DNA of 64,000 nucleotides from Croceimicrobium sp965228705 (GTDB lineage: Bacteria > Bacteroidota > Bacteroidia > Flavobacteriales > Schleiferiaceae). Positions 17,435 to 25,755 of the stretch are shown piece by piece. How positions within the stretch are numbered: the stretch's first letter is position 1; the number at the start of each line of letters is the position of its first letter. The stretch covers positions 1,798,001-1,862,000 of the forward strand of contig NZ_OZ245832.1 in assembly GCF_965228705.1 (NCBI RefSeq), read 5' to 3'. The position numbers and the translations under genes were made by a program. The notes under the pieces were generated by a model. The model was not told the DNA's origin and made no database searches. It saw nothing but the letters and a program-made list of their open reading frames with translations.

Positions 17435-18610
17435 TTAGCCGCGGGAAGTAGCCGTTTTGTCAAAAACCACCTGCAAAATGTCACGCTCCACCGAATCTAA
17501 TTCTATAGACCGACGTTGCATTACTAGCTCGGCGGTTTTCATAGCCTTATCGAAACGATATTCCATAAATCCACCAGAGCCTCCCCAGCTAAAAGAAGGG
17601 ATAAAATTGCGGGGAAATCCCCCACCATAGATATTGGCACTTACGCCTACTACTGTGCCGGTATTAAACATGGTATTGATCCCACATTTTGAATGATCCC
17701 CCATAATGAGGCCGCAAAACTGCAAACCTGTTGGAGCGAATCTACCCGCTACATAATCCCAGATTTTCACCTCTTCATAGTTATTCTTGAGGTTGGAATT
17801 ATTGCTATCGGCACCAATATTACACCACTCTCCTAAAACGGAGTTACCTAAAAAGCCATCATGACCTTTATTGGAGTAGCCGATAATAACGGAATTGTTC
17901 ACCTCGCCCCCAACTTTACTATGAGGACCAACAGTAGTGGCTCCATAAATCTTGGTAGACAGTTTTAAGGTGGCATGCTCACAAAGGGCCAAGGCACCTC
18001 GAACTGCTGAGCCCTCCATTATCTCAGAATCCTTTCCAAGGTAAATAGGGCCGCTGGTACTATTTAAAACTGCCGCTTCCACCTTTGCGCCTTCCTCTAG
18101 GAAGATCCGATCACCAATTAGGGTATTGGTATCAGAAATGGGTGCAGATTGACGACCGGCTGTAATTAATTCAAAGTCCTTTTCTAACTCCGATGCATTA
18201 TTCGAAAAGAGATGATAAGGACGAGAGATATAATTGAAGCTTCCCTCATAATCCAATACCTGGGTATCCTGCTCAGCTTCTTCCATCAATGCTTCGCGAG
18301 TGCGAGTGGCAATAAGGATATCACCTTGCATGAGGCTTTCATTTTCTTCCAGTGCCAATACCGCTTCTATCAGATCAGCATCCGGACAAACGGCGGGATT
18401 AATAAAGAGGTCTTCACCTTCTTCATGCAAAGGAAACTTAGTACTTAAGTAATCTTCAGTGAGATAAGAATAGCGGTATGATTCCCCTAATCGCTTTAAC
18501 CACTTCTCCTCTAAGGTGAGGATTCCACAGCGCAATTTGGCAGTGGGACGGGTAAAAGTGAGGGGTAATAAATGATCGCGTTGGCTATCGTCGAAGAAGA
18601 TGATATTCAT
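17435..18610 (-). CDS. GlmU-like nucleotidyltransferase/left-handed beta-helix protein
   Basis: 391 residues from the ATG at 18610. A longer frame from 18667 runs into the rpmE2 terminator and is rejected. The N-terminal about 190 residues (MNIIFFDDSQRDHLLPLTFTRPTAKLRCGI) resemble a sugar nucleotidyltransferase core but lack the usual LAAGxGTRM loop. The C-terminal half has hexapeptide repeats typical of a left-handed beta-helix (LGKDSEIMEGSAVRG, IGADSNNSNLKN, MGDHSKCGINTMFNTGTVVG), as in GlmU and acyltransferases. The family is conserved in Bacteroidota and often annotated as GlmU or glucose-1-phosphate thymidylyltransferase. The reaction is not proven. It lies 69 bp upstream of lon on the same strand. 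Confidence 0.8.
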   Translation of the reverse strand: MNIIFFDDSQRDHLLPLTFTRPTAKLRCGILTLEEKWLKRLGESYRYSYLTEDYLSTKFPLHEEGEDLFINPAVCPDADLIEAVLALEENESLMQGDILIATRTREALMEEAEQDTQVLDYEGSFNYISRPYHLFSNNASELEKDFELITAGRQSAPISDTNTLIGDRIFLEEGAKVEAAVLNSTSGPIYLGKDSEIMEGSAVRGALALCEHATLKLSTKIYGATTVGPHSKVGGEVNNSVIIGYSNKGHDGFLGNSVLGEWCNIGADSNNSNLKNNYEEVKIWDYVAGRFAPTGLQFCGLIMGDHSKCGINTMFNTGTVVGVSANIYGGGFPRNFIPSFSWGGSGGFMEYRFDKAMKTAELVMQRRSIELDSVERDILQVVFDKTATSRG

Positions 18611-18648
18611 GGTCGGAGAATTAAGGCTGCAAGATAATTGAGGTCCAC

Positions 18649-18682
18649 AAAAAAACCCCTTCTCCAAGCGGAAAAGGGGTTT
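18649..18682 (-). terminator. Intrinsic terminator of rpmE2
   Basis: A 13-bp stem (18653-18665 with 18670-18682, one G-U pair) has a tetraloop and a following U-run on the minus strand. It sits between rpmE2 and the GlmU-like gene. Confidence 0.88.
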
Positions 18683-18703
18683 AAAATATGATTAAGAAAA
18701 ATC

Positions 18704-18958
18704 TTATTTCTTGTTGCGGTTAGCGTAACGGTTGCGGAATTTATCCACACGTCCAGCGGTATCAACCAATTTCACTTTACCAGTGTAGAATGGGTGAGAA
18801 GCCGCAGAAATTTCCATTTTGATTAATGGATACTCAACACCATCTACTTCGATAGTATCACGGGTATCTGCACAAGAGCGGGTAATAAAGTAATCTTCGG
18901 TACCCATGTCCTTAAATACACAAGGACGGTAGTTTTCGGGATGAATTTCTTTTTGCAT
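18704..18958 (-). CDS. rpmE2: 50S ribosomal protein L31 type B
   Basis: 84 residues from the ATG at 18958 (MQKEIHPENYRPCVFKD). The upstream extension to 19009 overlaps the promoter and is not used. Type B is shown by the absence of the zinc CxxC pairs of type A L31 and by SHPFYTGKVKLVDTAGRVDKFRNRY. It is a component of the large ribosomal subunit bridging to the small one. It is a single-gene unit with a good promoter (19007-19037) and a strong terminator. Confidence 0.96.
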   Translation of the reverse strand: MQKEIHPENYRPCVFKDMGTEDYFITRSCADTRDTIEVDGVEYPLIKMEISAASHPFYTGKVKLVDTAGRVDKFRNRYANRNKK

Positions 18959-19006
18959 AACTAATTTTATAATGGTTAGGATTTTGCCCAAGCCAAAAAA
19001 GGGCTG

Positions 19007-19037
19007 CAAAGCTAGGTAAAGTTCAAGAAGTGAACAA
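19007..19037 (-). promoter_or_regulatory. Promoter of rpmE2 (TTG-N20-TAGCTTTG)
   Basis: On the minus strand TTG (19035-19037) is followed after 20 bp by TAGCTTTG (19007-19014), an exact fit to the Bacteroidota -33/-7 promoter. The leader to the L31 start would be about 40-45 nt. Confidence 0.7.
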
Positions 19038-19095
19038 GGCTTTTAGCTGGAAAAAATTGAAGATCAGTCCCTCAAGCGATTTCAAAGATAGGAAG

Positions 19096-19103
19096 TACTT
19101 TTG
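19096..19103 (+). promoter_or_regulatory. Candidate -7 element of the beta-helix lipoprotein gene
   Basis: TACTTTTG matches TAnnTTTG exactly, 24 bp before the ATG at 19128. No clear -33 TTTG is visible. Confidence 0.4.
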
Positions 19104-19127
19104 AAGCCTTCGAATCGTTACTAGCAC

Positions 19128-20621
19128 ATGCTAAAGAAAATTTTACCCTTCTTAGGAATAGCCTTGATCTTCTTTGCCTCCTGTCGTAAAGAAGACGCGA
19201 TTATTACTGCTTCCACCGAATTGCGTTTTTCGACGGATACGGTTTATCTGGACACGGTTTTTGAAACCATTGGTTCCAGCACTTATGAATTGAAGGTGTA
19301 TAATGACAGTAAAGAATCGATTTCCATTCCACGCATCCGTTTGGCAGATCCCACCAGTCCCTATCGCCTAAACATTAATGGCACGGCCACCAACCAGCTG
19401 GATAATGTAGAGATTTTACCCGAAGACAGTATTTACATCTTTGTAGAAGTGAATGCCGGAGAAGTACAAAATCAACCGGATATAATTGTGGAAGATCAGA
19501 TTCTCTTTGAGCTAAATGGGCTTTCGCAATCAGTGGAATTAGTCACATTGGCCAAGCAAGCGATTTTTCATTTCCCAAATCGCTTCTTAGTTATTGGCAA
19601 TGGACCCGGAGCAGTAGTTATCCCCTACTCTATTATCAATTGTAATGAAAGTTGGGATGCGAGCTTACCGCATGTAGTTTATGGCTACGCGGTGGTGGAT
19701 AGTGCATGCACGCTTACCATGGACCCGGGCCTCGATGTTCATTTCCACAACAATAGTGGCCTCTGGGTATTTAATGAAGGGCAATTGATAGTGGCCCCGG
19801 GTAGTCAGCCTGGCCAGGGAGATTCAGTAACATTTAGCAGTGATCGCCTGGAGCCTTTTTATGAAGATGTACCCGGACAATGGGGCGGTGTATTAGGAGG
19901 CCTCTATATTGGTCAAGGCGCTAAAGCCAATATTAACAACCTGGTTATTAAGAATGCCGTAAATGGGCTTCGCACCGATAGCGCTATATACAGTGATCAG
20001 CTCATTATCCGAAACTCCTATATTCTTAACTCCTCTCGAACCGCATTTTATGCTGGCCATAGTAGCGTAGATGCTCAAAATTTAGTGATCGCAAATCAAG
20101 GCCTGTATGGCTTTTATGCCTTTGGAGGAAATTATGAATTCCGCCATTGCACCTTTGCTAACTTCTGGAATCAATCTACGCGGCAAGAAGCATGTGTTCA
20201 GCTCACCAATTTCCTCGAATTTCAGGATGAAACGGGGGCGATACGTCGTGTAGTTCGGGATTTAAGTAATGCCTATTTTGGGAATTGCGTAATAGACGGG
20301 AATAATGAACAAGAGCTTACATTGGCCCAAGATCAAGGTGGGCTCTTTAATTTCAGCTTCAATGATGTAATGTTAAAGTTGGATAATGATCCCGCAGACC
20401 GCGGTTTTTCCATCAATGATCCCGGCTTTAACTCTGTTTATGTAAATCTGGTGAGTGATTTTGTAAATCGCCAGGAGAATATCTATCAACTAGACAGCTT
20501 ATCACAGTTAATTGATCAGGGTAATACCAACGATGGTTTTGTGGTGCCCACCGATATCCTGGGTAAGATTCGCAATTTTAATGGTCTACCCGACTTGGGA
20601 GCCTTCGAAAGACAGTACTAG
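19128..20621 (+). CDS. Lipoprotein with beta-sandwich and right-handed beta-helix
   Basis: 497 residues. Lipoprotein signal MLKKILPFLGIALIFFASC, Cys19. Residues about 30-150 (LRFSTDTVYLDTVFETIGSSTYELKVYN, NVEILPEDSIYIFVEV) look like an Ig-like or ASPM/Hydin-type sandwich. The remainder has the short repeating strands of a parallel beta-helix (NNLVIKNAVNGLRTDSAIY, YGFYAFGGNYEFRHCTF). The C-terminus IRNFNGLPDLGAFERQY is a common ending in Bacteroidota beta-helix proteins. The family is widespread in the phylum and function is unknown. Its TAG interlocks with the convergent DUF6089 stop. Confidence 0.8.
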   Translation: MLKKILPFLGIALIFFASCRKEDAIITASTELRFSTDTVYLDTVFETIGSSTYELKVYNDSKESISIPRIRLADPTSPYRLNINGTATNQLDNVEILPEDSIYIFVEVNAGEVQNQPDIIVEDQILFELNGLSQSVELVTLAKQAIFHFPNRFLVIGNGPGAVVIPYSIINCNESWDASLPHVVYGYAVVDSACTLTMDPGLDVHFHNNSGLWVFNEGQLIVAPGSQPGQGDSVTFSSDRLEPFYEDVPGQWGGVLGGLYIGQGAKANINNLVIKNAVNGLRTDSAIYSDQLIIRNSYILNSSRTAFYAGHSSVDAQNLVIANQGLYGFYAFGGNYEFRHCTFANFWNQSTRQEACVQLTNFLEFQDETGAIRRVVRDLSNAYFGNCVIDGNNEQELTLAQDQGGLFNFSFNDVMLKLDNDPADRGFSINDPGFNSVYVNLVSDFVNRQENIYQLDSLSQLIDQGNTNDGFVVPTDILGKIRNFNGLPDLGAFERQY

Positions 20622-21298
20622 AAAATAGCGTAGGAATAGGAGAAGAGCATGCCCCAATAGGTATCATTGGTACTGATCACTCCTTCTTTTGTTTCAAGGA
20701 AACCATCCATGGTATCGCCACCACTATTGGAAAAGCGTAGTTCAAAAGTGAGGATACTCTGGTAAGCCAAACGATACTTGGCTCCTAAACCGTAGAAATA
20801 GCTGAAGCCCGAATAGGCATTGGTTTCTACATCAATATCCTCGGGAATTAACTTATTGAAACTAAGTTCCGGGTTCCAGCCAGTAACTCCTACTCCACCT
20901 TTTATAAAAACCGTCCACTTATCTTCTAAATGGTATTTTCCGAATCGGATGAAGTGAATTTCGGTGAAGGCATTACTATTTAATAAGCTGGTTCGTACCG
21001 ATAAACCACGATTGAAATTATTGTGATTTTGATCAGCGGCTTTAAGGTTAGCATAGTTTACGTCAAAGCCAATCCCGAACCAATCATTTACATGATACTT
21101 GGCAAAGATGGAAATGGAAGGGGCCATTTCGGCCAGAATCGCATTAACATTGGAGGAATTCGCAATTTCATTGCTCATATTCATGGTTCCCAATCCACCA
21201 CCAAATTCATAGTACTTGGTGCGCTTGGTTTGAGCATTTGAGTTTAAGCTTAAGCCCAGGGCTAAGCAGAGAATTCCGAGTCGAATGCAGTTCTTCAT
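20618..21298 (-). CDS. DUF6089-like outer-membrane beta-barrel protein
   Basis: 226 residues with signal peptide MKNCIRLGILCLALGLSLNSNAQ. The mature protein begins YYEFGGGLGTMNMSNEI and continues as alternating aromatic strands (IFAKYHVNDWFGIGFDVNYANL, FSYFYGLGAKYRLAYQSILTFELRF), as in DUF6089 barrels of Bacteroidota. C-terminal aromatic residue present (IF). Function unknown. The ATG overlaps the yaaA stop by four bases, so the two are co-transcribed. Confidence 0.75.
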   Translation of the reverse strand: MKNCIRLGILCLALGLSLNSNAQTKRTKYYEFGGGLGTMNMSNEIANSSNVNAILAEMAPSISIFAKYHVNDWFGIGFDVNYANLKAADQNHNNFNRGLSVRTSLLNSNAFTEIHFIRFGKYHLEDKWTVFIKGGVGVTGWNPELSFNKLIPEDIDVETNAYSGFSYFYGLGAKYRLAYQSILTFELRFSNSGGDTMDGFLETKEGVISTNDTYWGMLFSYSYAIF

Positions 21299-22059
21299 TT
21301 TTGATCTCTTAAAAACACCAGTTTTTGTGGCTCAGAGCGGCTGGCGTCGAAATAGTATCCCGCTAAGTTAAAATCTTTTAGGTCTCGCCAATCACTGATG
21401 CGATGTTGCACGATAAAATTTGCCATGAGGCCCCTGGCTTTTTTAGCAAAAAAGGATAATACTTTATACTCTCCTTTCGAATAATCAAGGAAGTCCACAT
21501 CAATCATGGGGTTCTTCAGTTCCAGCTGTTTAACCACATGCGCATATTCCTTACTGGCCAGGTTTACAATGGTTTCCTCCTCCGCTAAATTCTGTGCAAA
21601 AAAATCTTTCAAGACGGGTTCCCAAAAGGCATATAAATTTGGCTTACGCCCGATGGGTAATGTCGTTCCCATTTCTAAACGGTAAGGCTGAATTAAGGTA
21701 TCCGGACGCAATATCCCATACCAGCCCGATAATATCCAGAGAGCTTCGCGAGCAAAATCCATATCCGTTTCCGTCCAATTCCAGGCTTCCAATCCCAAAT
21801 ACACATCGCCTTTAAAGGCTAGTACTGCCTGACGAGCTTGCGCATTACTTTCAATCGTCCAATCTAAATTCCGTTGACGGTTCACTTTTGCCAGGTCTTT
21901 GCTGATTTTTTGCAGCGCTATCAATTTAGGAACGCTGAGTTTAGCCATTTTATTCCCAACTTTCTGGGAGGCCTCGGGAAAAAAGGGTTCAACACCAGAG
22001 CCAATTTTCTGCTCAGAATTAAAGTCTAAGGTCTTAGCTGGAGAAAGCAATGTTTTCAT
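21295..22059 (-). CDS. yaaA: Peroxide stress protein YaaA
   Basis: 254 residues, matching YaaA/UPF0246: N-terminal MKTLLSPAKTLDF, QARQAVLAFKGDVYLGLEA, LSGWYGILRPDTLIQPYRLEMGT and VLSFFAKKARGLMANFIV. In E. coli YaaA is OxyR-induced and protects DNA and protein by limiting free iron. Length is normal. The region just upstream carries a -7 box 4 bp from the ATG, suggesting a very short leader. Confidence 0.94.
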   Translation of the reverse strand: MKTLLSPAKTLDFNSEQKIGSGVEPFFPEASQKVGNKMAKLSVPKLIALQKISKDLAKVNRQRNLDWTIESNAQARQAVLAFKGDVYLGLEAWNWTETDMDFAREALWILSGWYGILRPDTLIQPYRLEMGTTLPIGRKPNLYAFWEPVLKDFFAQNLAEEETIVNLASKEYAHVVKQLELKNPMIDVDFLDYSKGEYKVLSFFAKKARGLMANFIVQHRISDWRDLKDFNLAGYYFDASRSEPQKLVFLRDQK

Positions 22060-22063
22060 GGCT

Positions 22064-22071
22064 CAAATATA
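22064..22071 (-). promoter_or_regulatory. Candidate -7 promoter element of yaaA
   Basis: TATATTTG on the minus strand matches TAnnTTTG exactly and ends 4 bp before the yaaA ATG, the same arrangement as at pyrE. No clear -33 box. Confidence 0.4.
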
Positions 22072-22115
22072 ATTCGGCAAATAGATTTGCTCTGTGATTT
22101 CAGTGGGAATGGCAC

Positions 22116-22149
22116 AAAAAAAAGGCGTGATGTAAATACATCACGCCTT
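22116..22149 (-). terminator. Intrinsic terminator of the YwqK-like gene
   Basis: Perfect 13-bp stem (22122-22134 with 22137-22149) plus a U-run on the minus strand (complement of 22116-22121). Being so symmetrical it could also act on the plus strand, but no gene there needs it. Confidence 0.9.
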
Positions 22150-22169
22150 CCTGTGTTTTGTCTTTATTC

Positions 22170-22532
22170 TTAGCGTTCTACATGCAAGTTACGCTCGTCT
22201 ACTGACCAAGAGCGAATATTGCTTACTCGGTTATCAAGGTAATTCACCTCATACAATGTATTGCGATCTTCAGACCACACAAACCAAACGCCTTCTTTCT
22301 TGCCGTCTACATAAGTAGCTTCAATCCGAACTTGTCCATCACGTGTATATTCGGTCCACTGACCATGTGATTTACCATCTTTAAAGAAGCCCACCTCTTT
22401 CACTATATCAGTACCATCAAAGTACTTAGTTACTTTGACTTGCTTTCCAACTCGCTCGTAAGTGGGGCTCTGAGCATATGCTGTAGCCGCCATCATAAAG
22501 CCTATCACCAAAATTCCGATTAACTTTTTCAT
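22170..22532 (-). CDS. Secreted YwqK/MORN-like repeat protein
   Basis: 120 residues with signal peptide MKKLIGILVIGFMMAATAYAQ. The mature part has repeats of the YwqK antitoxin/MORN type (VKEVGFFKDGKSHGQWTEY, GQVRIEATYVDGKKEGVWFVW). Such proteins are common in Bacteroidota. The antitoxin name is historical and no toxin gene is adjacent. It is a monocistronic unit with its own -7 element, a GTTAAC-rich upstream region and a strong terminator. The function is unknown, perhaps periplasmic. Confidence 0.8.
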   Translation of the reverse strand: MKKLIGILVIGFMMAATAYAQSPTYERVGKQVKVTKYFDGTDIVKEVGFFKDGKSHGQWTEYTRDGQVRIEATYVDGKKEGVWFVWSEDRNTLYEVNYLDNRVSNIRSWSVDERNLHVER

Positions 22533-22561
22533 GACTACAGTTTTTTAAGGTTTCAACCCTA

Positions 22562-22569
22562 CAAAGATA
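22562..22569 (-). promoter_or_regulatory. -7 promoter element of the YwqK-like gene
   Basis: TATCTTTG on the minus strand is an exact TAnnTTTG match with a 29-bp leader to the ATG. The place of the -33 box, 19 bp away, is occupied by GTTAAC (22589-22594), which may be a regulator site. Confidence 0.55.
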
Positions 22570-22588
22570 CAAAATATATTTACACTGA

Positions 22589-22683
22589 GTTAACATTGGG
22601 TTAACATAAAACATAGTGAATTAGGTTTAAGCACTGATATTTAACAACTTAAATTGTTAAGTGGAGGTAAATTTAATGTTAAC
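22589..22683. repeat. Cluster of GTTAAC-type palindromes (possible operator)
   Basis: GTTAAC occurs at 22589-22594, 22600-22605 and 22678-22683. TTAACAA (22641-22647) and TTGTTAA (22654-22660) form an inverted repeat. The first two copies are 11 bp apart, about one helical turn, and lie where the -33 box of the YwqK-like gene should be. The region separates that gene from pruA. Confidence 0.5.
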
Positions 22684-22703
22684 AGAGCTCCAGAAGAGGT
22701 TCT

Positions 22704-22736
22704 AAAACAAAAAAGGCCGGCATAAAAGCCGACCTT
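22704..22736 (-). terminator. Intrinsic terminator of pruA
   Basis: 9-bp stem (22713-22721 with 22728-22736, one G-U pair), 6-base loop, then a U-rich tract on the minus strand. It lies 23 bp after the pruA stop. Confidence 0.85.
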
Positions 22737-22758
22737 CTTAATTCTATTTAAGACTAAA

Positions 22759-24396
22759 CTAGTCCTTTGCCAGGAAAGGATAGCCATAGTGCTCTGGTGT
22801 AAGCATGGTTTCCTTAATTAGACGTGGACTAACCCAACGGTATAAATTCTGCTTAGACCCCGCCTTATCATTTGTACCAGAGGCACGGGCTCCACCGAAA
22901 GGCTGTTGTCCCACTACCGCTCCGGTAGGCTTATCATTAATATAGAAGTTACCCGCTGCATTTCGCAATGCACGCTCTCCTACTTCTAAGGCATAGCGAT
23001 CTTCAGAGAACAAAGCTCCGGTAAGTGCATAAGGAGAGGTTTCATCCACCAGCTTTAGAGTTTCCTCATACTGATCTTCCGGATACACATAAATGGTTAA
23101 TACCGGACCAAACAACTCCTCTTCCATGGTCACATACTTCGGATCATTAGCTACAATTACAGTAGGCTCTACGAAATAGCCTTTAGACTTATCGTAATTA
23201 CCACCAGCGATAATCTCCGCATTGGAATCGGCTTTCGCCTGATCGATATACTTCGCCAACTTATCAAAGGATCCTTCGTGAATCACTGCGGTTACGAAGT
23301 TTTCGAAATCTCGAGGACTTCCCATCTTAAGCTCCGCCATAGTATTTACCAATCCGCTTTTAACCGTATCCCAAAGATTGGAAGGAATATAGGCGCGAGA
23401 AGCTGCACTACATTTCTGACCCTGGAATTCGAAAGCACCACGAATCAGGGCAGTTACTACCTGCTGAACTTTAGCGGTGCGGTGCACCATCACAAAATCT
23501 TTACCACCGGTTTCCCCAACGATACGAGGATAAGTACGGTACTTAGTGATATTATTACCAATGGTTTTCCAGATGTTCTGGAATACGGTAGTAGATCCGG
23601 TATAATGCAATCCGGCAAAATCTGGATGTGCAAATACGATATCAGCCGTTTCCTTTGGATCGGTAATAATCATATTGATTACACCAGGAGGAATTCCCGC
23701 TTCTTCAAATATCTCCATTAAGAGATGGGCAGAATATAGCTGACTTAAAGAGGGCTTCCATACCACAGTGTTGCCCATCATCGCCATGCTGGTTGGCAAG
23801 TTACCGGCAATGGCTGTAAAGTTAAAAGGAGTAATGGCGAAGGTGAATCCTTCTAAGGGACGGTAATCCACACGGTTCCATAATCCGGAATGCGAATGCG
23901 TATAAGGCTGCTCTGCATAAATCTCAGTCGCATACTGCACATTGAAACGCAGGAAATCGGCCAACTCACAAGCTGAATCAATTTCGGCCTGGAAAATGGT
24001 TTTGGACTGCTGAATCATGGTAGCAGCGTTGATTCGGGCACGATAAGGACCGGCTACCAAATCAGCGGCTTTTAAAAAGATAGCCGAGCGATTGGCCCAA
24101 GACATATTTTCCCAGGCTTCCTTGGCATCTAGTGAAGCTTGAATCGCTTCATGTACATGCTTGGCTTCTCCGAAATGAAAAGAACCTACATTATGTTGAT
24201 GATCGTGTGGAGGTAAAACCCGCATGGTTTTGCCGGTTTCGATACGCTTACCATTAATAACCATAGGGATATTAAGGGTTTCGTTCCACATTTTATCGTA
24301 AGCTGCTTGTACTTCTGCACGCTCAGCAGAACCAGGAGCATATGCTTTAATTGGCTCATTTATGGCCTGAGGCACGTGATAAAAGCCTTTTTCCAT
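22759..24396 (-). CDS. pruA: L-glutamate gamma-semialdehyde dehydrogenase
   Basis: 545 residues, the second enzyme of proline catabolism, oxidising pyrroline-5-carboxylate/glutamate semialdehyde to glutamate with NAD+. Aldehyde dehydrogenase signatures: VWKPSLSQLYSAHLL, the catalytic Glu in VGETGGKDFV, the catalytic Cys in FQGQKCSAASRAY, and PTGAVVGQQPFGGARASGTNDKAG. The stand-alone length matches the Group 2 enzymes of Bacteroidota and eukaryotes, not the PutA fusion. No putA/proline dehydrogenase is next to it. Confidence 0.96.
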   Translation of the reverse strand: MEKGFYHVPQAINEPIKAYAPGSAERAEVQAAYDKMWNETLNIPMVINGKRIETGKTMRVLPPHDHQHNVGSFHFGEAKHVHEAIQASLDAKEAWENMSWANRSAIFLKAADLVAGPYRARINAATMIQQSKTIFQAEIDSACELADFLRFNVQYATEIYAEQPYTHSHSGLWNRVDYRPLEGFTFAITPFNFTAIAGNLPTSMAMMGNTVVWKPSLSQLYSAHLLMEIFEEAGIPPGVINMIITDPKETADIVFAHPDFAGLHYTGSTTVFQNIWKTIGNNITKYRTYPRIVGETGGKDFVMVHRTAKVQQVVTALIRGAFEFQGQKCSAASRAYIPSNLWDTVKSGLVNTMAELKMGSPRDFENFVTAVIHEGSFDKLAKYIDQAKADSNAEIIAGGNYDKSKGYFVEPTVIVANDPKYVTMEEELFGPVLTIYVYPEDQYEETLKLVDETSPYALTGALFSEDRYALEVGERALRNAAGNFYINDKPTGAVVGQQPFGGARASGTNDKAGSKQNLYRWVSPRLIKETMLTPEHYGYPFLAKD

Positions 24397-24428
24397 TTTA
24401 CTGTTTTTAAGAGGTTAAAAAAGGTTCT

Positions 24429-24436
24429 CAAAGGTA
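24429..24436 (-). promoter_or_regulatory. -7 promoter element of pruA
   Basis: TACCTTTG on the minus strand, exact TAnnTTTG match, 32 bp before the pruA ATG. The -33 position is T-rich but lacks TTTG. Confidence 0.5.
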
Positions 24437-24492
24437 CACCTTATGCTCCGGCTAAAAAAAGAACAGAGTCACCGAAAAGCATTGGCAATATG

Positions 24493-25053
24493 CTACATGA
24501 AAGGAAGTTCATGACGACCCAGGTTAAGGGTAAGCCCCACATTAACGAAGCTAATACCGTAACCTATCTCTCCAAAAACTCCAAACTTATTATCAAATAG
24601 ATAGCGCCCACCAACAAATCCTGCCAATCGGGTTTCGCTAACCCCAAAGGCCGTCAGATTTCCAAATAAGGGCATAGTACCCTCAATAATTCTTGCTGAG
24701 GCAAAAGAGTAACCTACAAAGGCCCCACCGTAAACATCAAGGTTTTCGGTTAATTCCAAATTATAGGAACCACGTACACCCAGGATAATCTGATTATTAT
24801 TCCAAATAAGACCCCATGCCTGATCCTCCACTCTGGAGCTGGCATATCCCGCATATAGGCCACCCAATATATTTTCGGTGATGGCATACTCTCCCATCAA
24901 ACTTACCGGTGGTATTAAGGAACTACCGGTAAACTGTGCACCGATTCCTAATCCGGCCGATCCAAGGATTTCACCGGTTTTAAATTGTGCTTTTGCGAAG
25001 TTTCCACAAAGCATCAGGGCTATAACAGCTAGCCAAAATTGTCTTTTATGCAT
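24493..25053 (-). CDS. Small outer-membrane beta-barrel protein
   Basis: 186 residues with a signal peptide (MHKRQFWLAVIALMLCGNFAKAQ). The rest consists of alternating hydrophobic strands with Gly/aromatic residues (LMGEYAITENILGGLYAGYASS, LAGFVGGRYLFDNKFGVFGEIGYGISF), typical of an 8-stranded porin-like barrel. It lacks a recognisable specific family and a C-terminal aromatic. Located between pruA and the phosphatase on the same strand, with 32 bp upstream. Near promoter match TAAATTCG at 25076-25083. Confidence 0.7.
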   Translation of the reverse strand: MHKRQFWLAVIALMLCGNFAKAQFKTGEILGSAGLGIGAQFTGSSLIPPVSLMGEYAITENILGGLYAGYASSRVEDQAWGLIWNNNQIILGVRGSYNLELTENLDVYGGAFVGYSFASARIIEGTMPLFGNLTAFGVSETRLAGFVGGRYLFDNKFGVFGEIGYGISFVNVGLTLNLGRHELPFM

Positions 25054-25085
25054 GCTTGATTTTTAAATGAGTGCTCGAATTTATT

Positions 25086-25745
25086 TCATTTCACTGAAAT
25101 AGGCAGCTCATCTTTAGGCTTACGCGCCATTTGATACACCTTGGGTATAGATGATCCCAGATTAAAATGCAAGGCACTAAGAAATTGATTACACCAGGCC
25201 CCGGTATCCACATACCAGGCATTTTCATTGGGCTTAAATAATGGCTTACCCGCGCTGATTATATTATGGCCGATCACTTGAACCTTAGATAATCGCTTCA
25301 AGGTTTTACGGTTTTTAAGTAATCCATTCAAGTCTGAAGGGTCAAATGGATCCAAGGCGGCTTCCGATAAGCCGGCATGACTTACAAACAAATGCTCCGA
25401 CTCCCAATGCAAGGGCAAACGACTAATCTCGCGGGCTACATCGCGTGGATTCAATCCTGCATTTTGAAAGGCCGTACACAGTGCTTGAAAACTTCGAGTA
25501 CGCGCATTATGACGGTAATTCTCCAGAAACCATTGTTCGTGGTTGCCCCGTATTAAAATCACCTTCTGAGGGTGCAGTGTTTTTAGCTTAAGCCAATATT
25601 TGAAGGCCTTAACCGAATGTGGTCCTTTATTAATAAGGTCTCCAACTAACACCAAATTATCCTCTTCCGGTCGCCATCGCTCCCGAATTAAAGCTTTTAA
25701 AGTGTGGTAACAACCATGCACATCACCAAGGATGAGCACTCCCAT
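25086..25745 (-). CDS. Metallophosphoesterase (PPP-type phosphatase/ApaH-like)
   Basis: 219 residues with the calcineurin-like motifs in order: GDVHGCYHTL at 7-16, LVGDLINKGPHS near 33, LIRGNHEQWFLENY near 65, and later histidines in FVSHAGLS and VIGHNIIS. Two metal ions are expected. Relatives are protein Ser/Thr phosphatases or dinucleoside tetraphosphate hydrolases. The substrate cannot be told from sequence. It starts 10 bp after dnaN and is probably co-transcribed with it. Confidence 0.9.
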   Translation of the reverse strand: MGVLILGDVHGCYHTLKALIRERWRPEEDNLVLVGDLINKGPHSVKAFKYWLKLKTLHPQKVILIRGNHEQWFLENYRHNARTRSFQALCTAFQNAGLNPRDVAREISRLPLHWESEHLFVSHAGLSEAALDPFDPSDLNGLLKNRKTLKRLSKVQVIGHNIISAGKPLFKPNENAWYVDTGAWCNQFLSALHFNLGSSIPKVYQMARKPKDELPISVK

Positions 25746-25755
25746 GAAAGATATT

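Noticed and set aside
23278..23721. 147-residue open frame on the plus strand inside pruA
   Set aside because: It lies wholly antisense to a full-length, motif-complete pruA, and its sequence shows no recognisable family.
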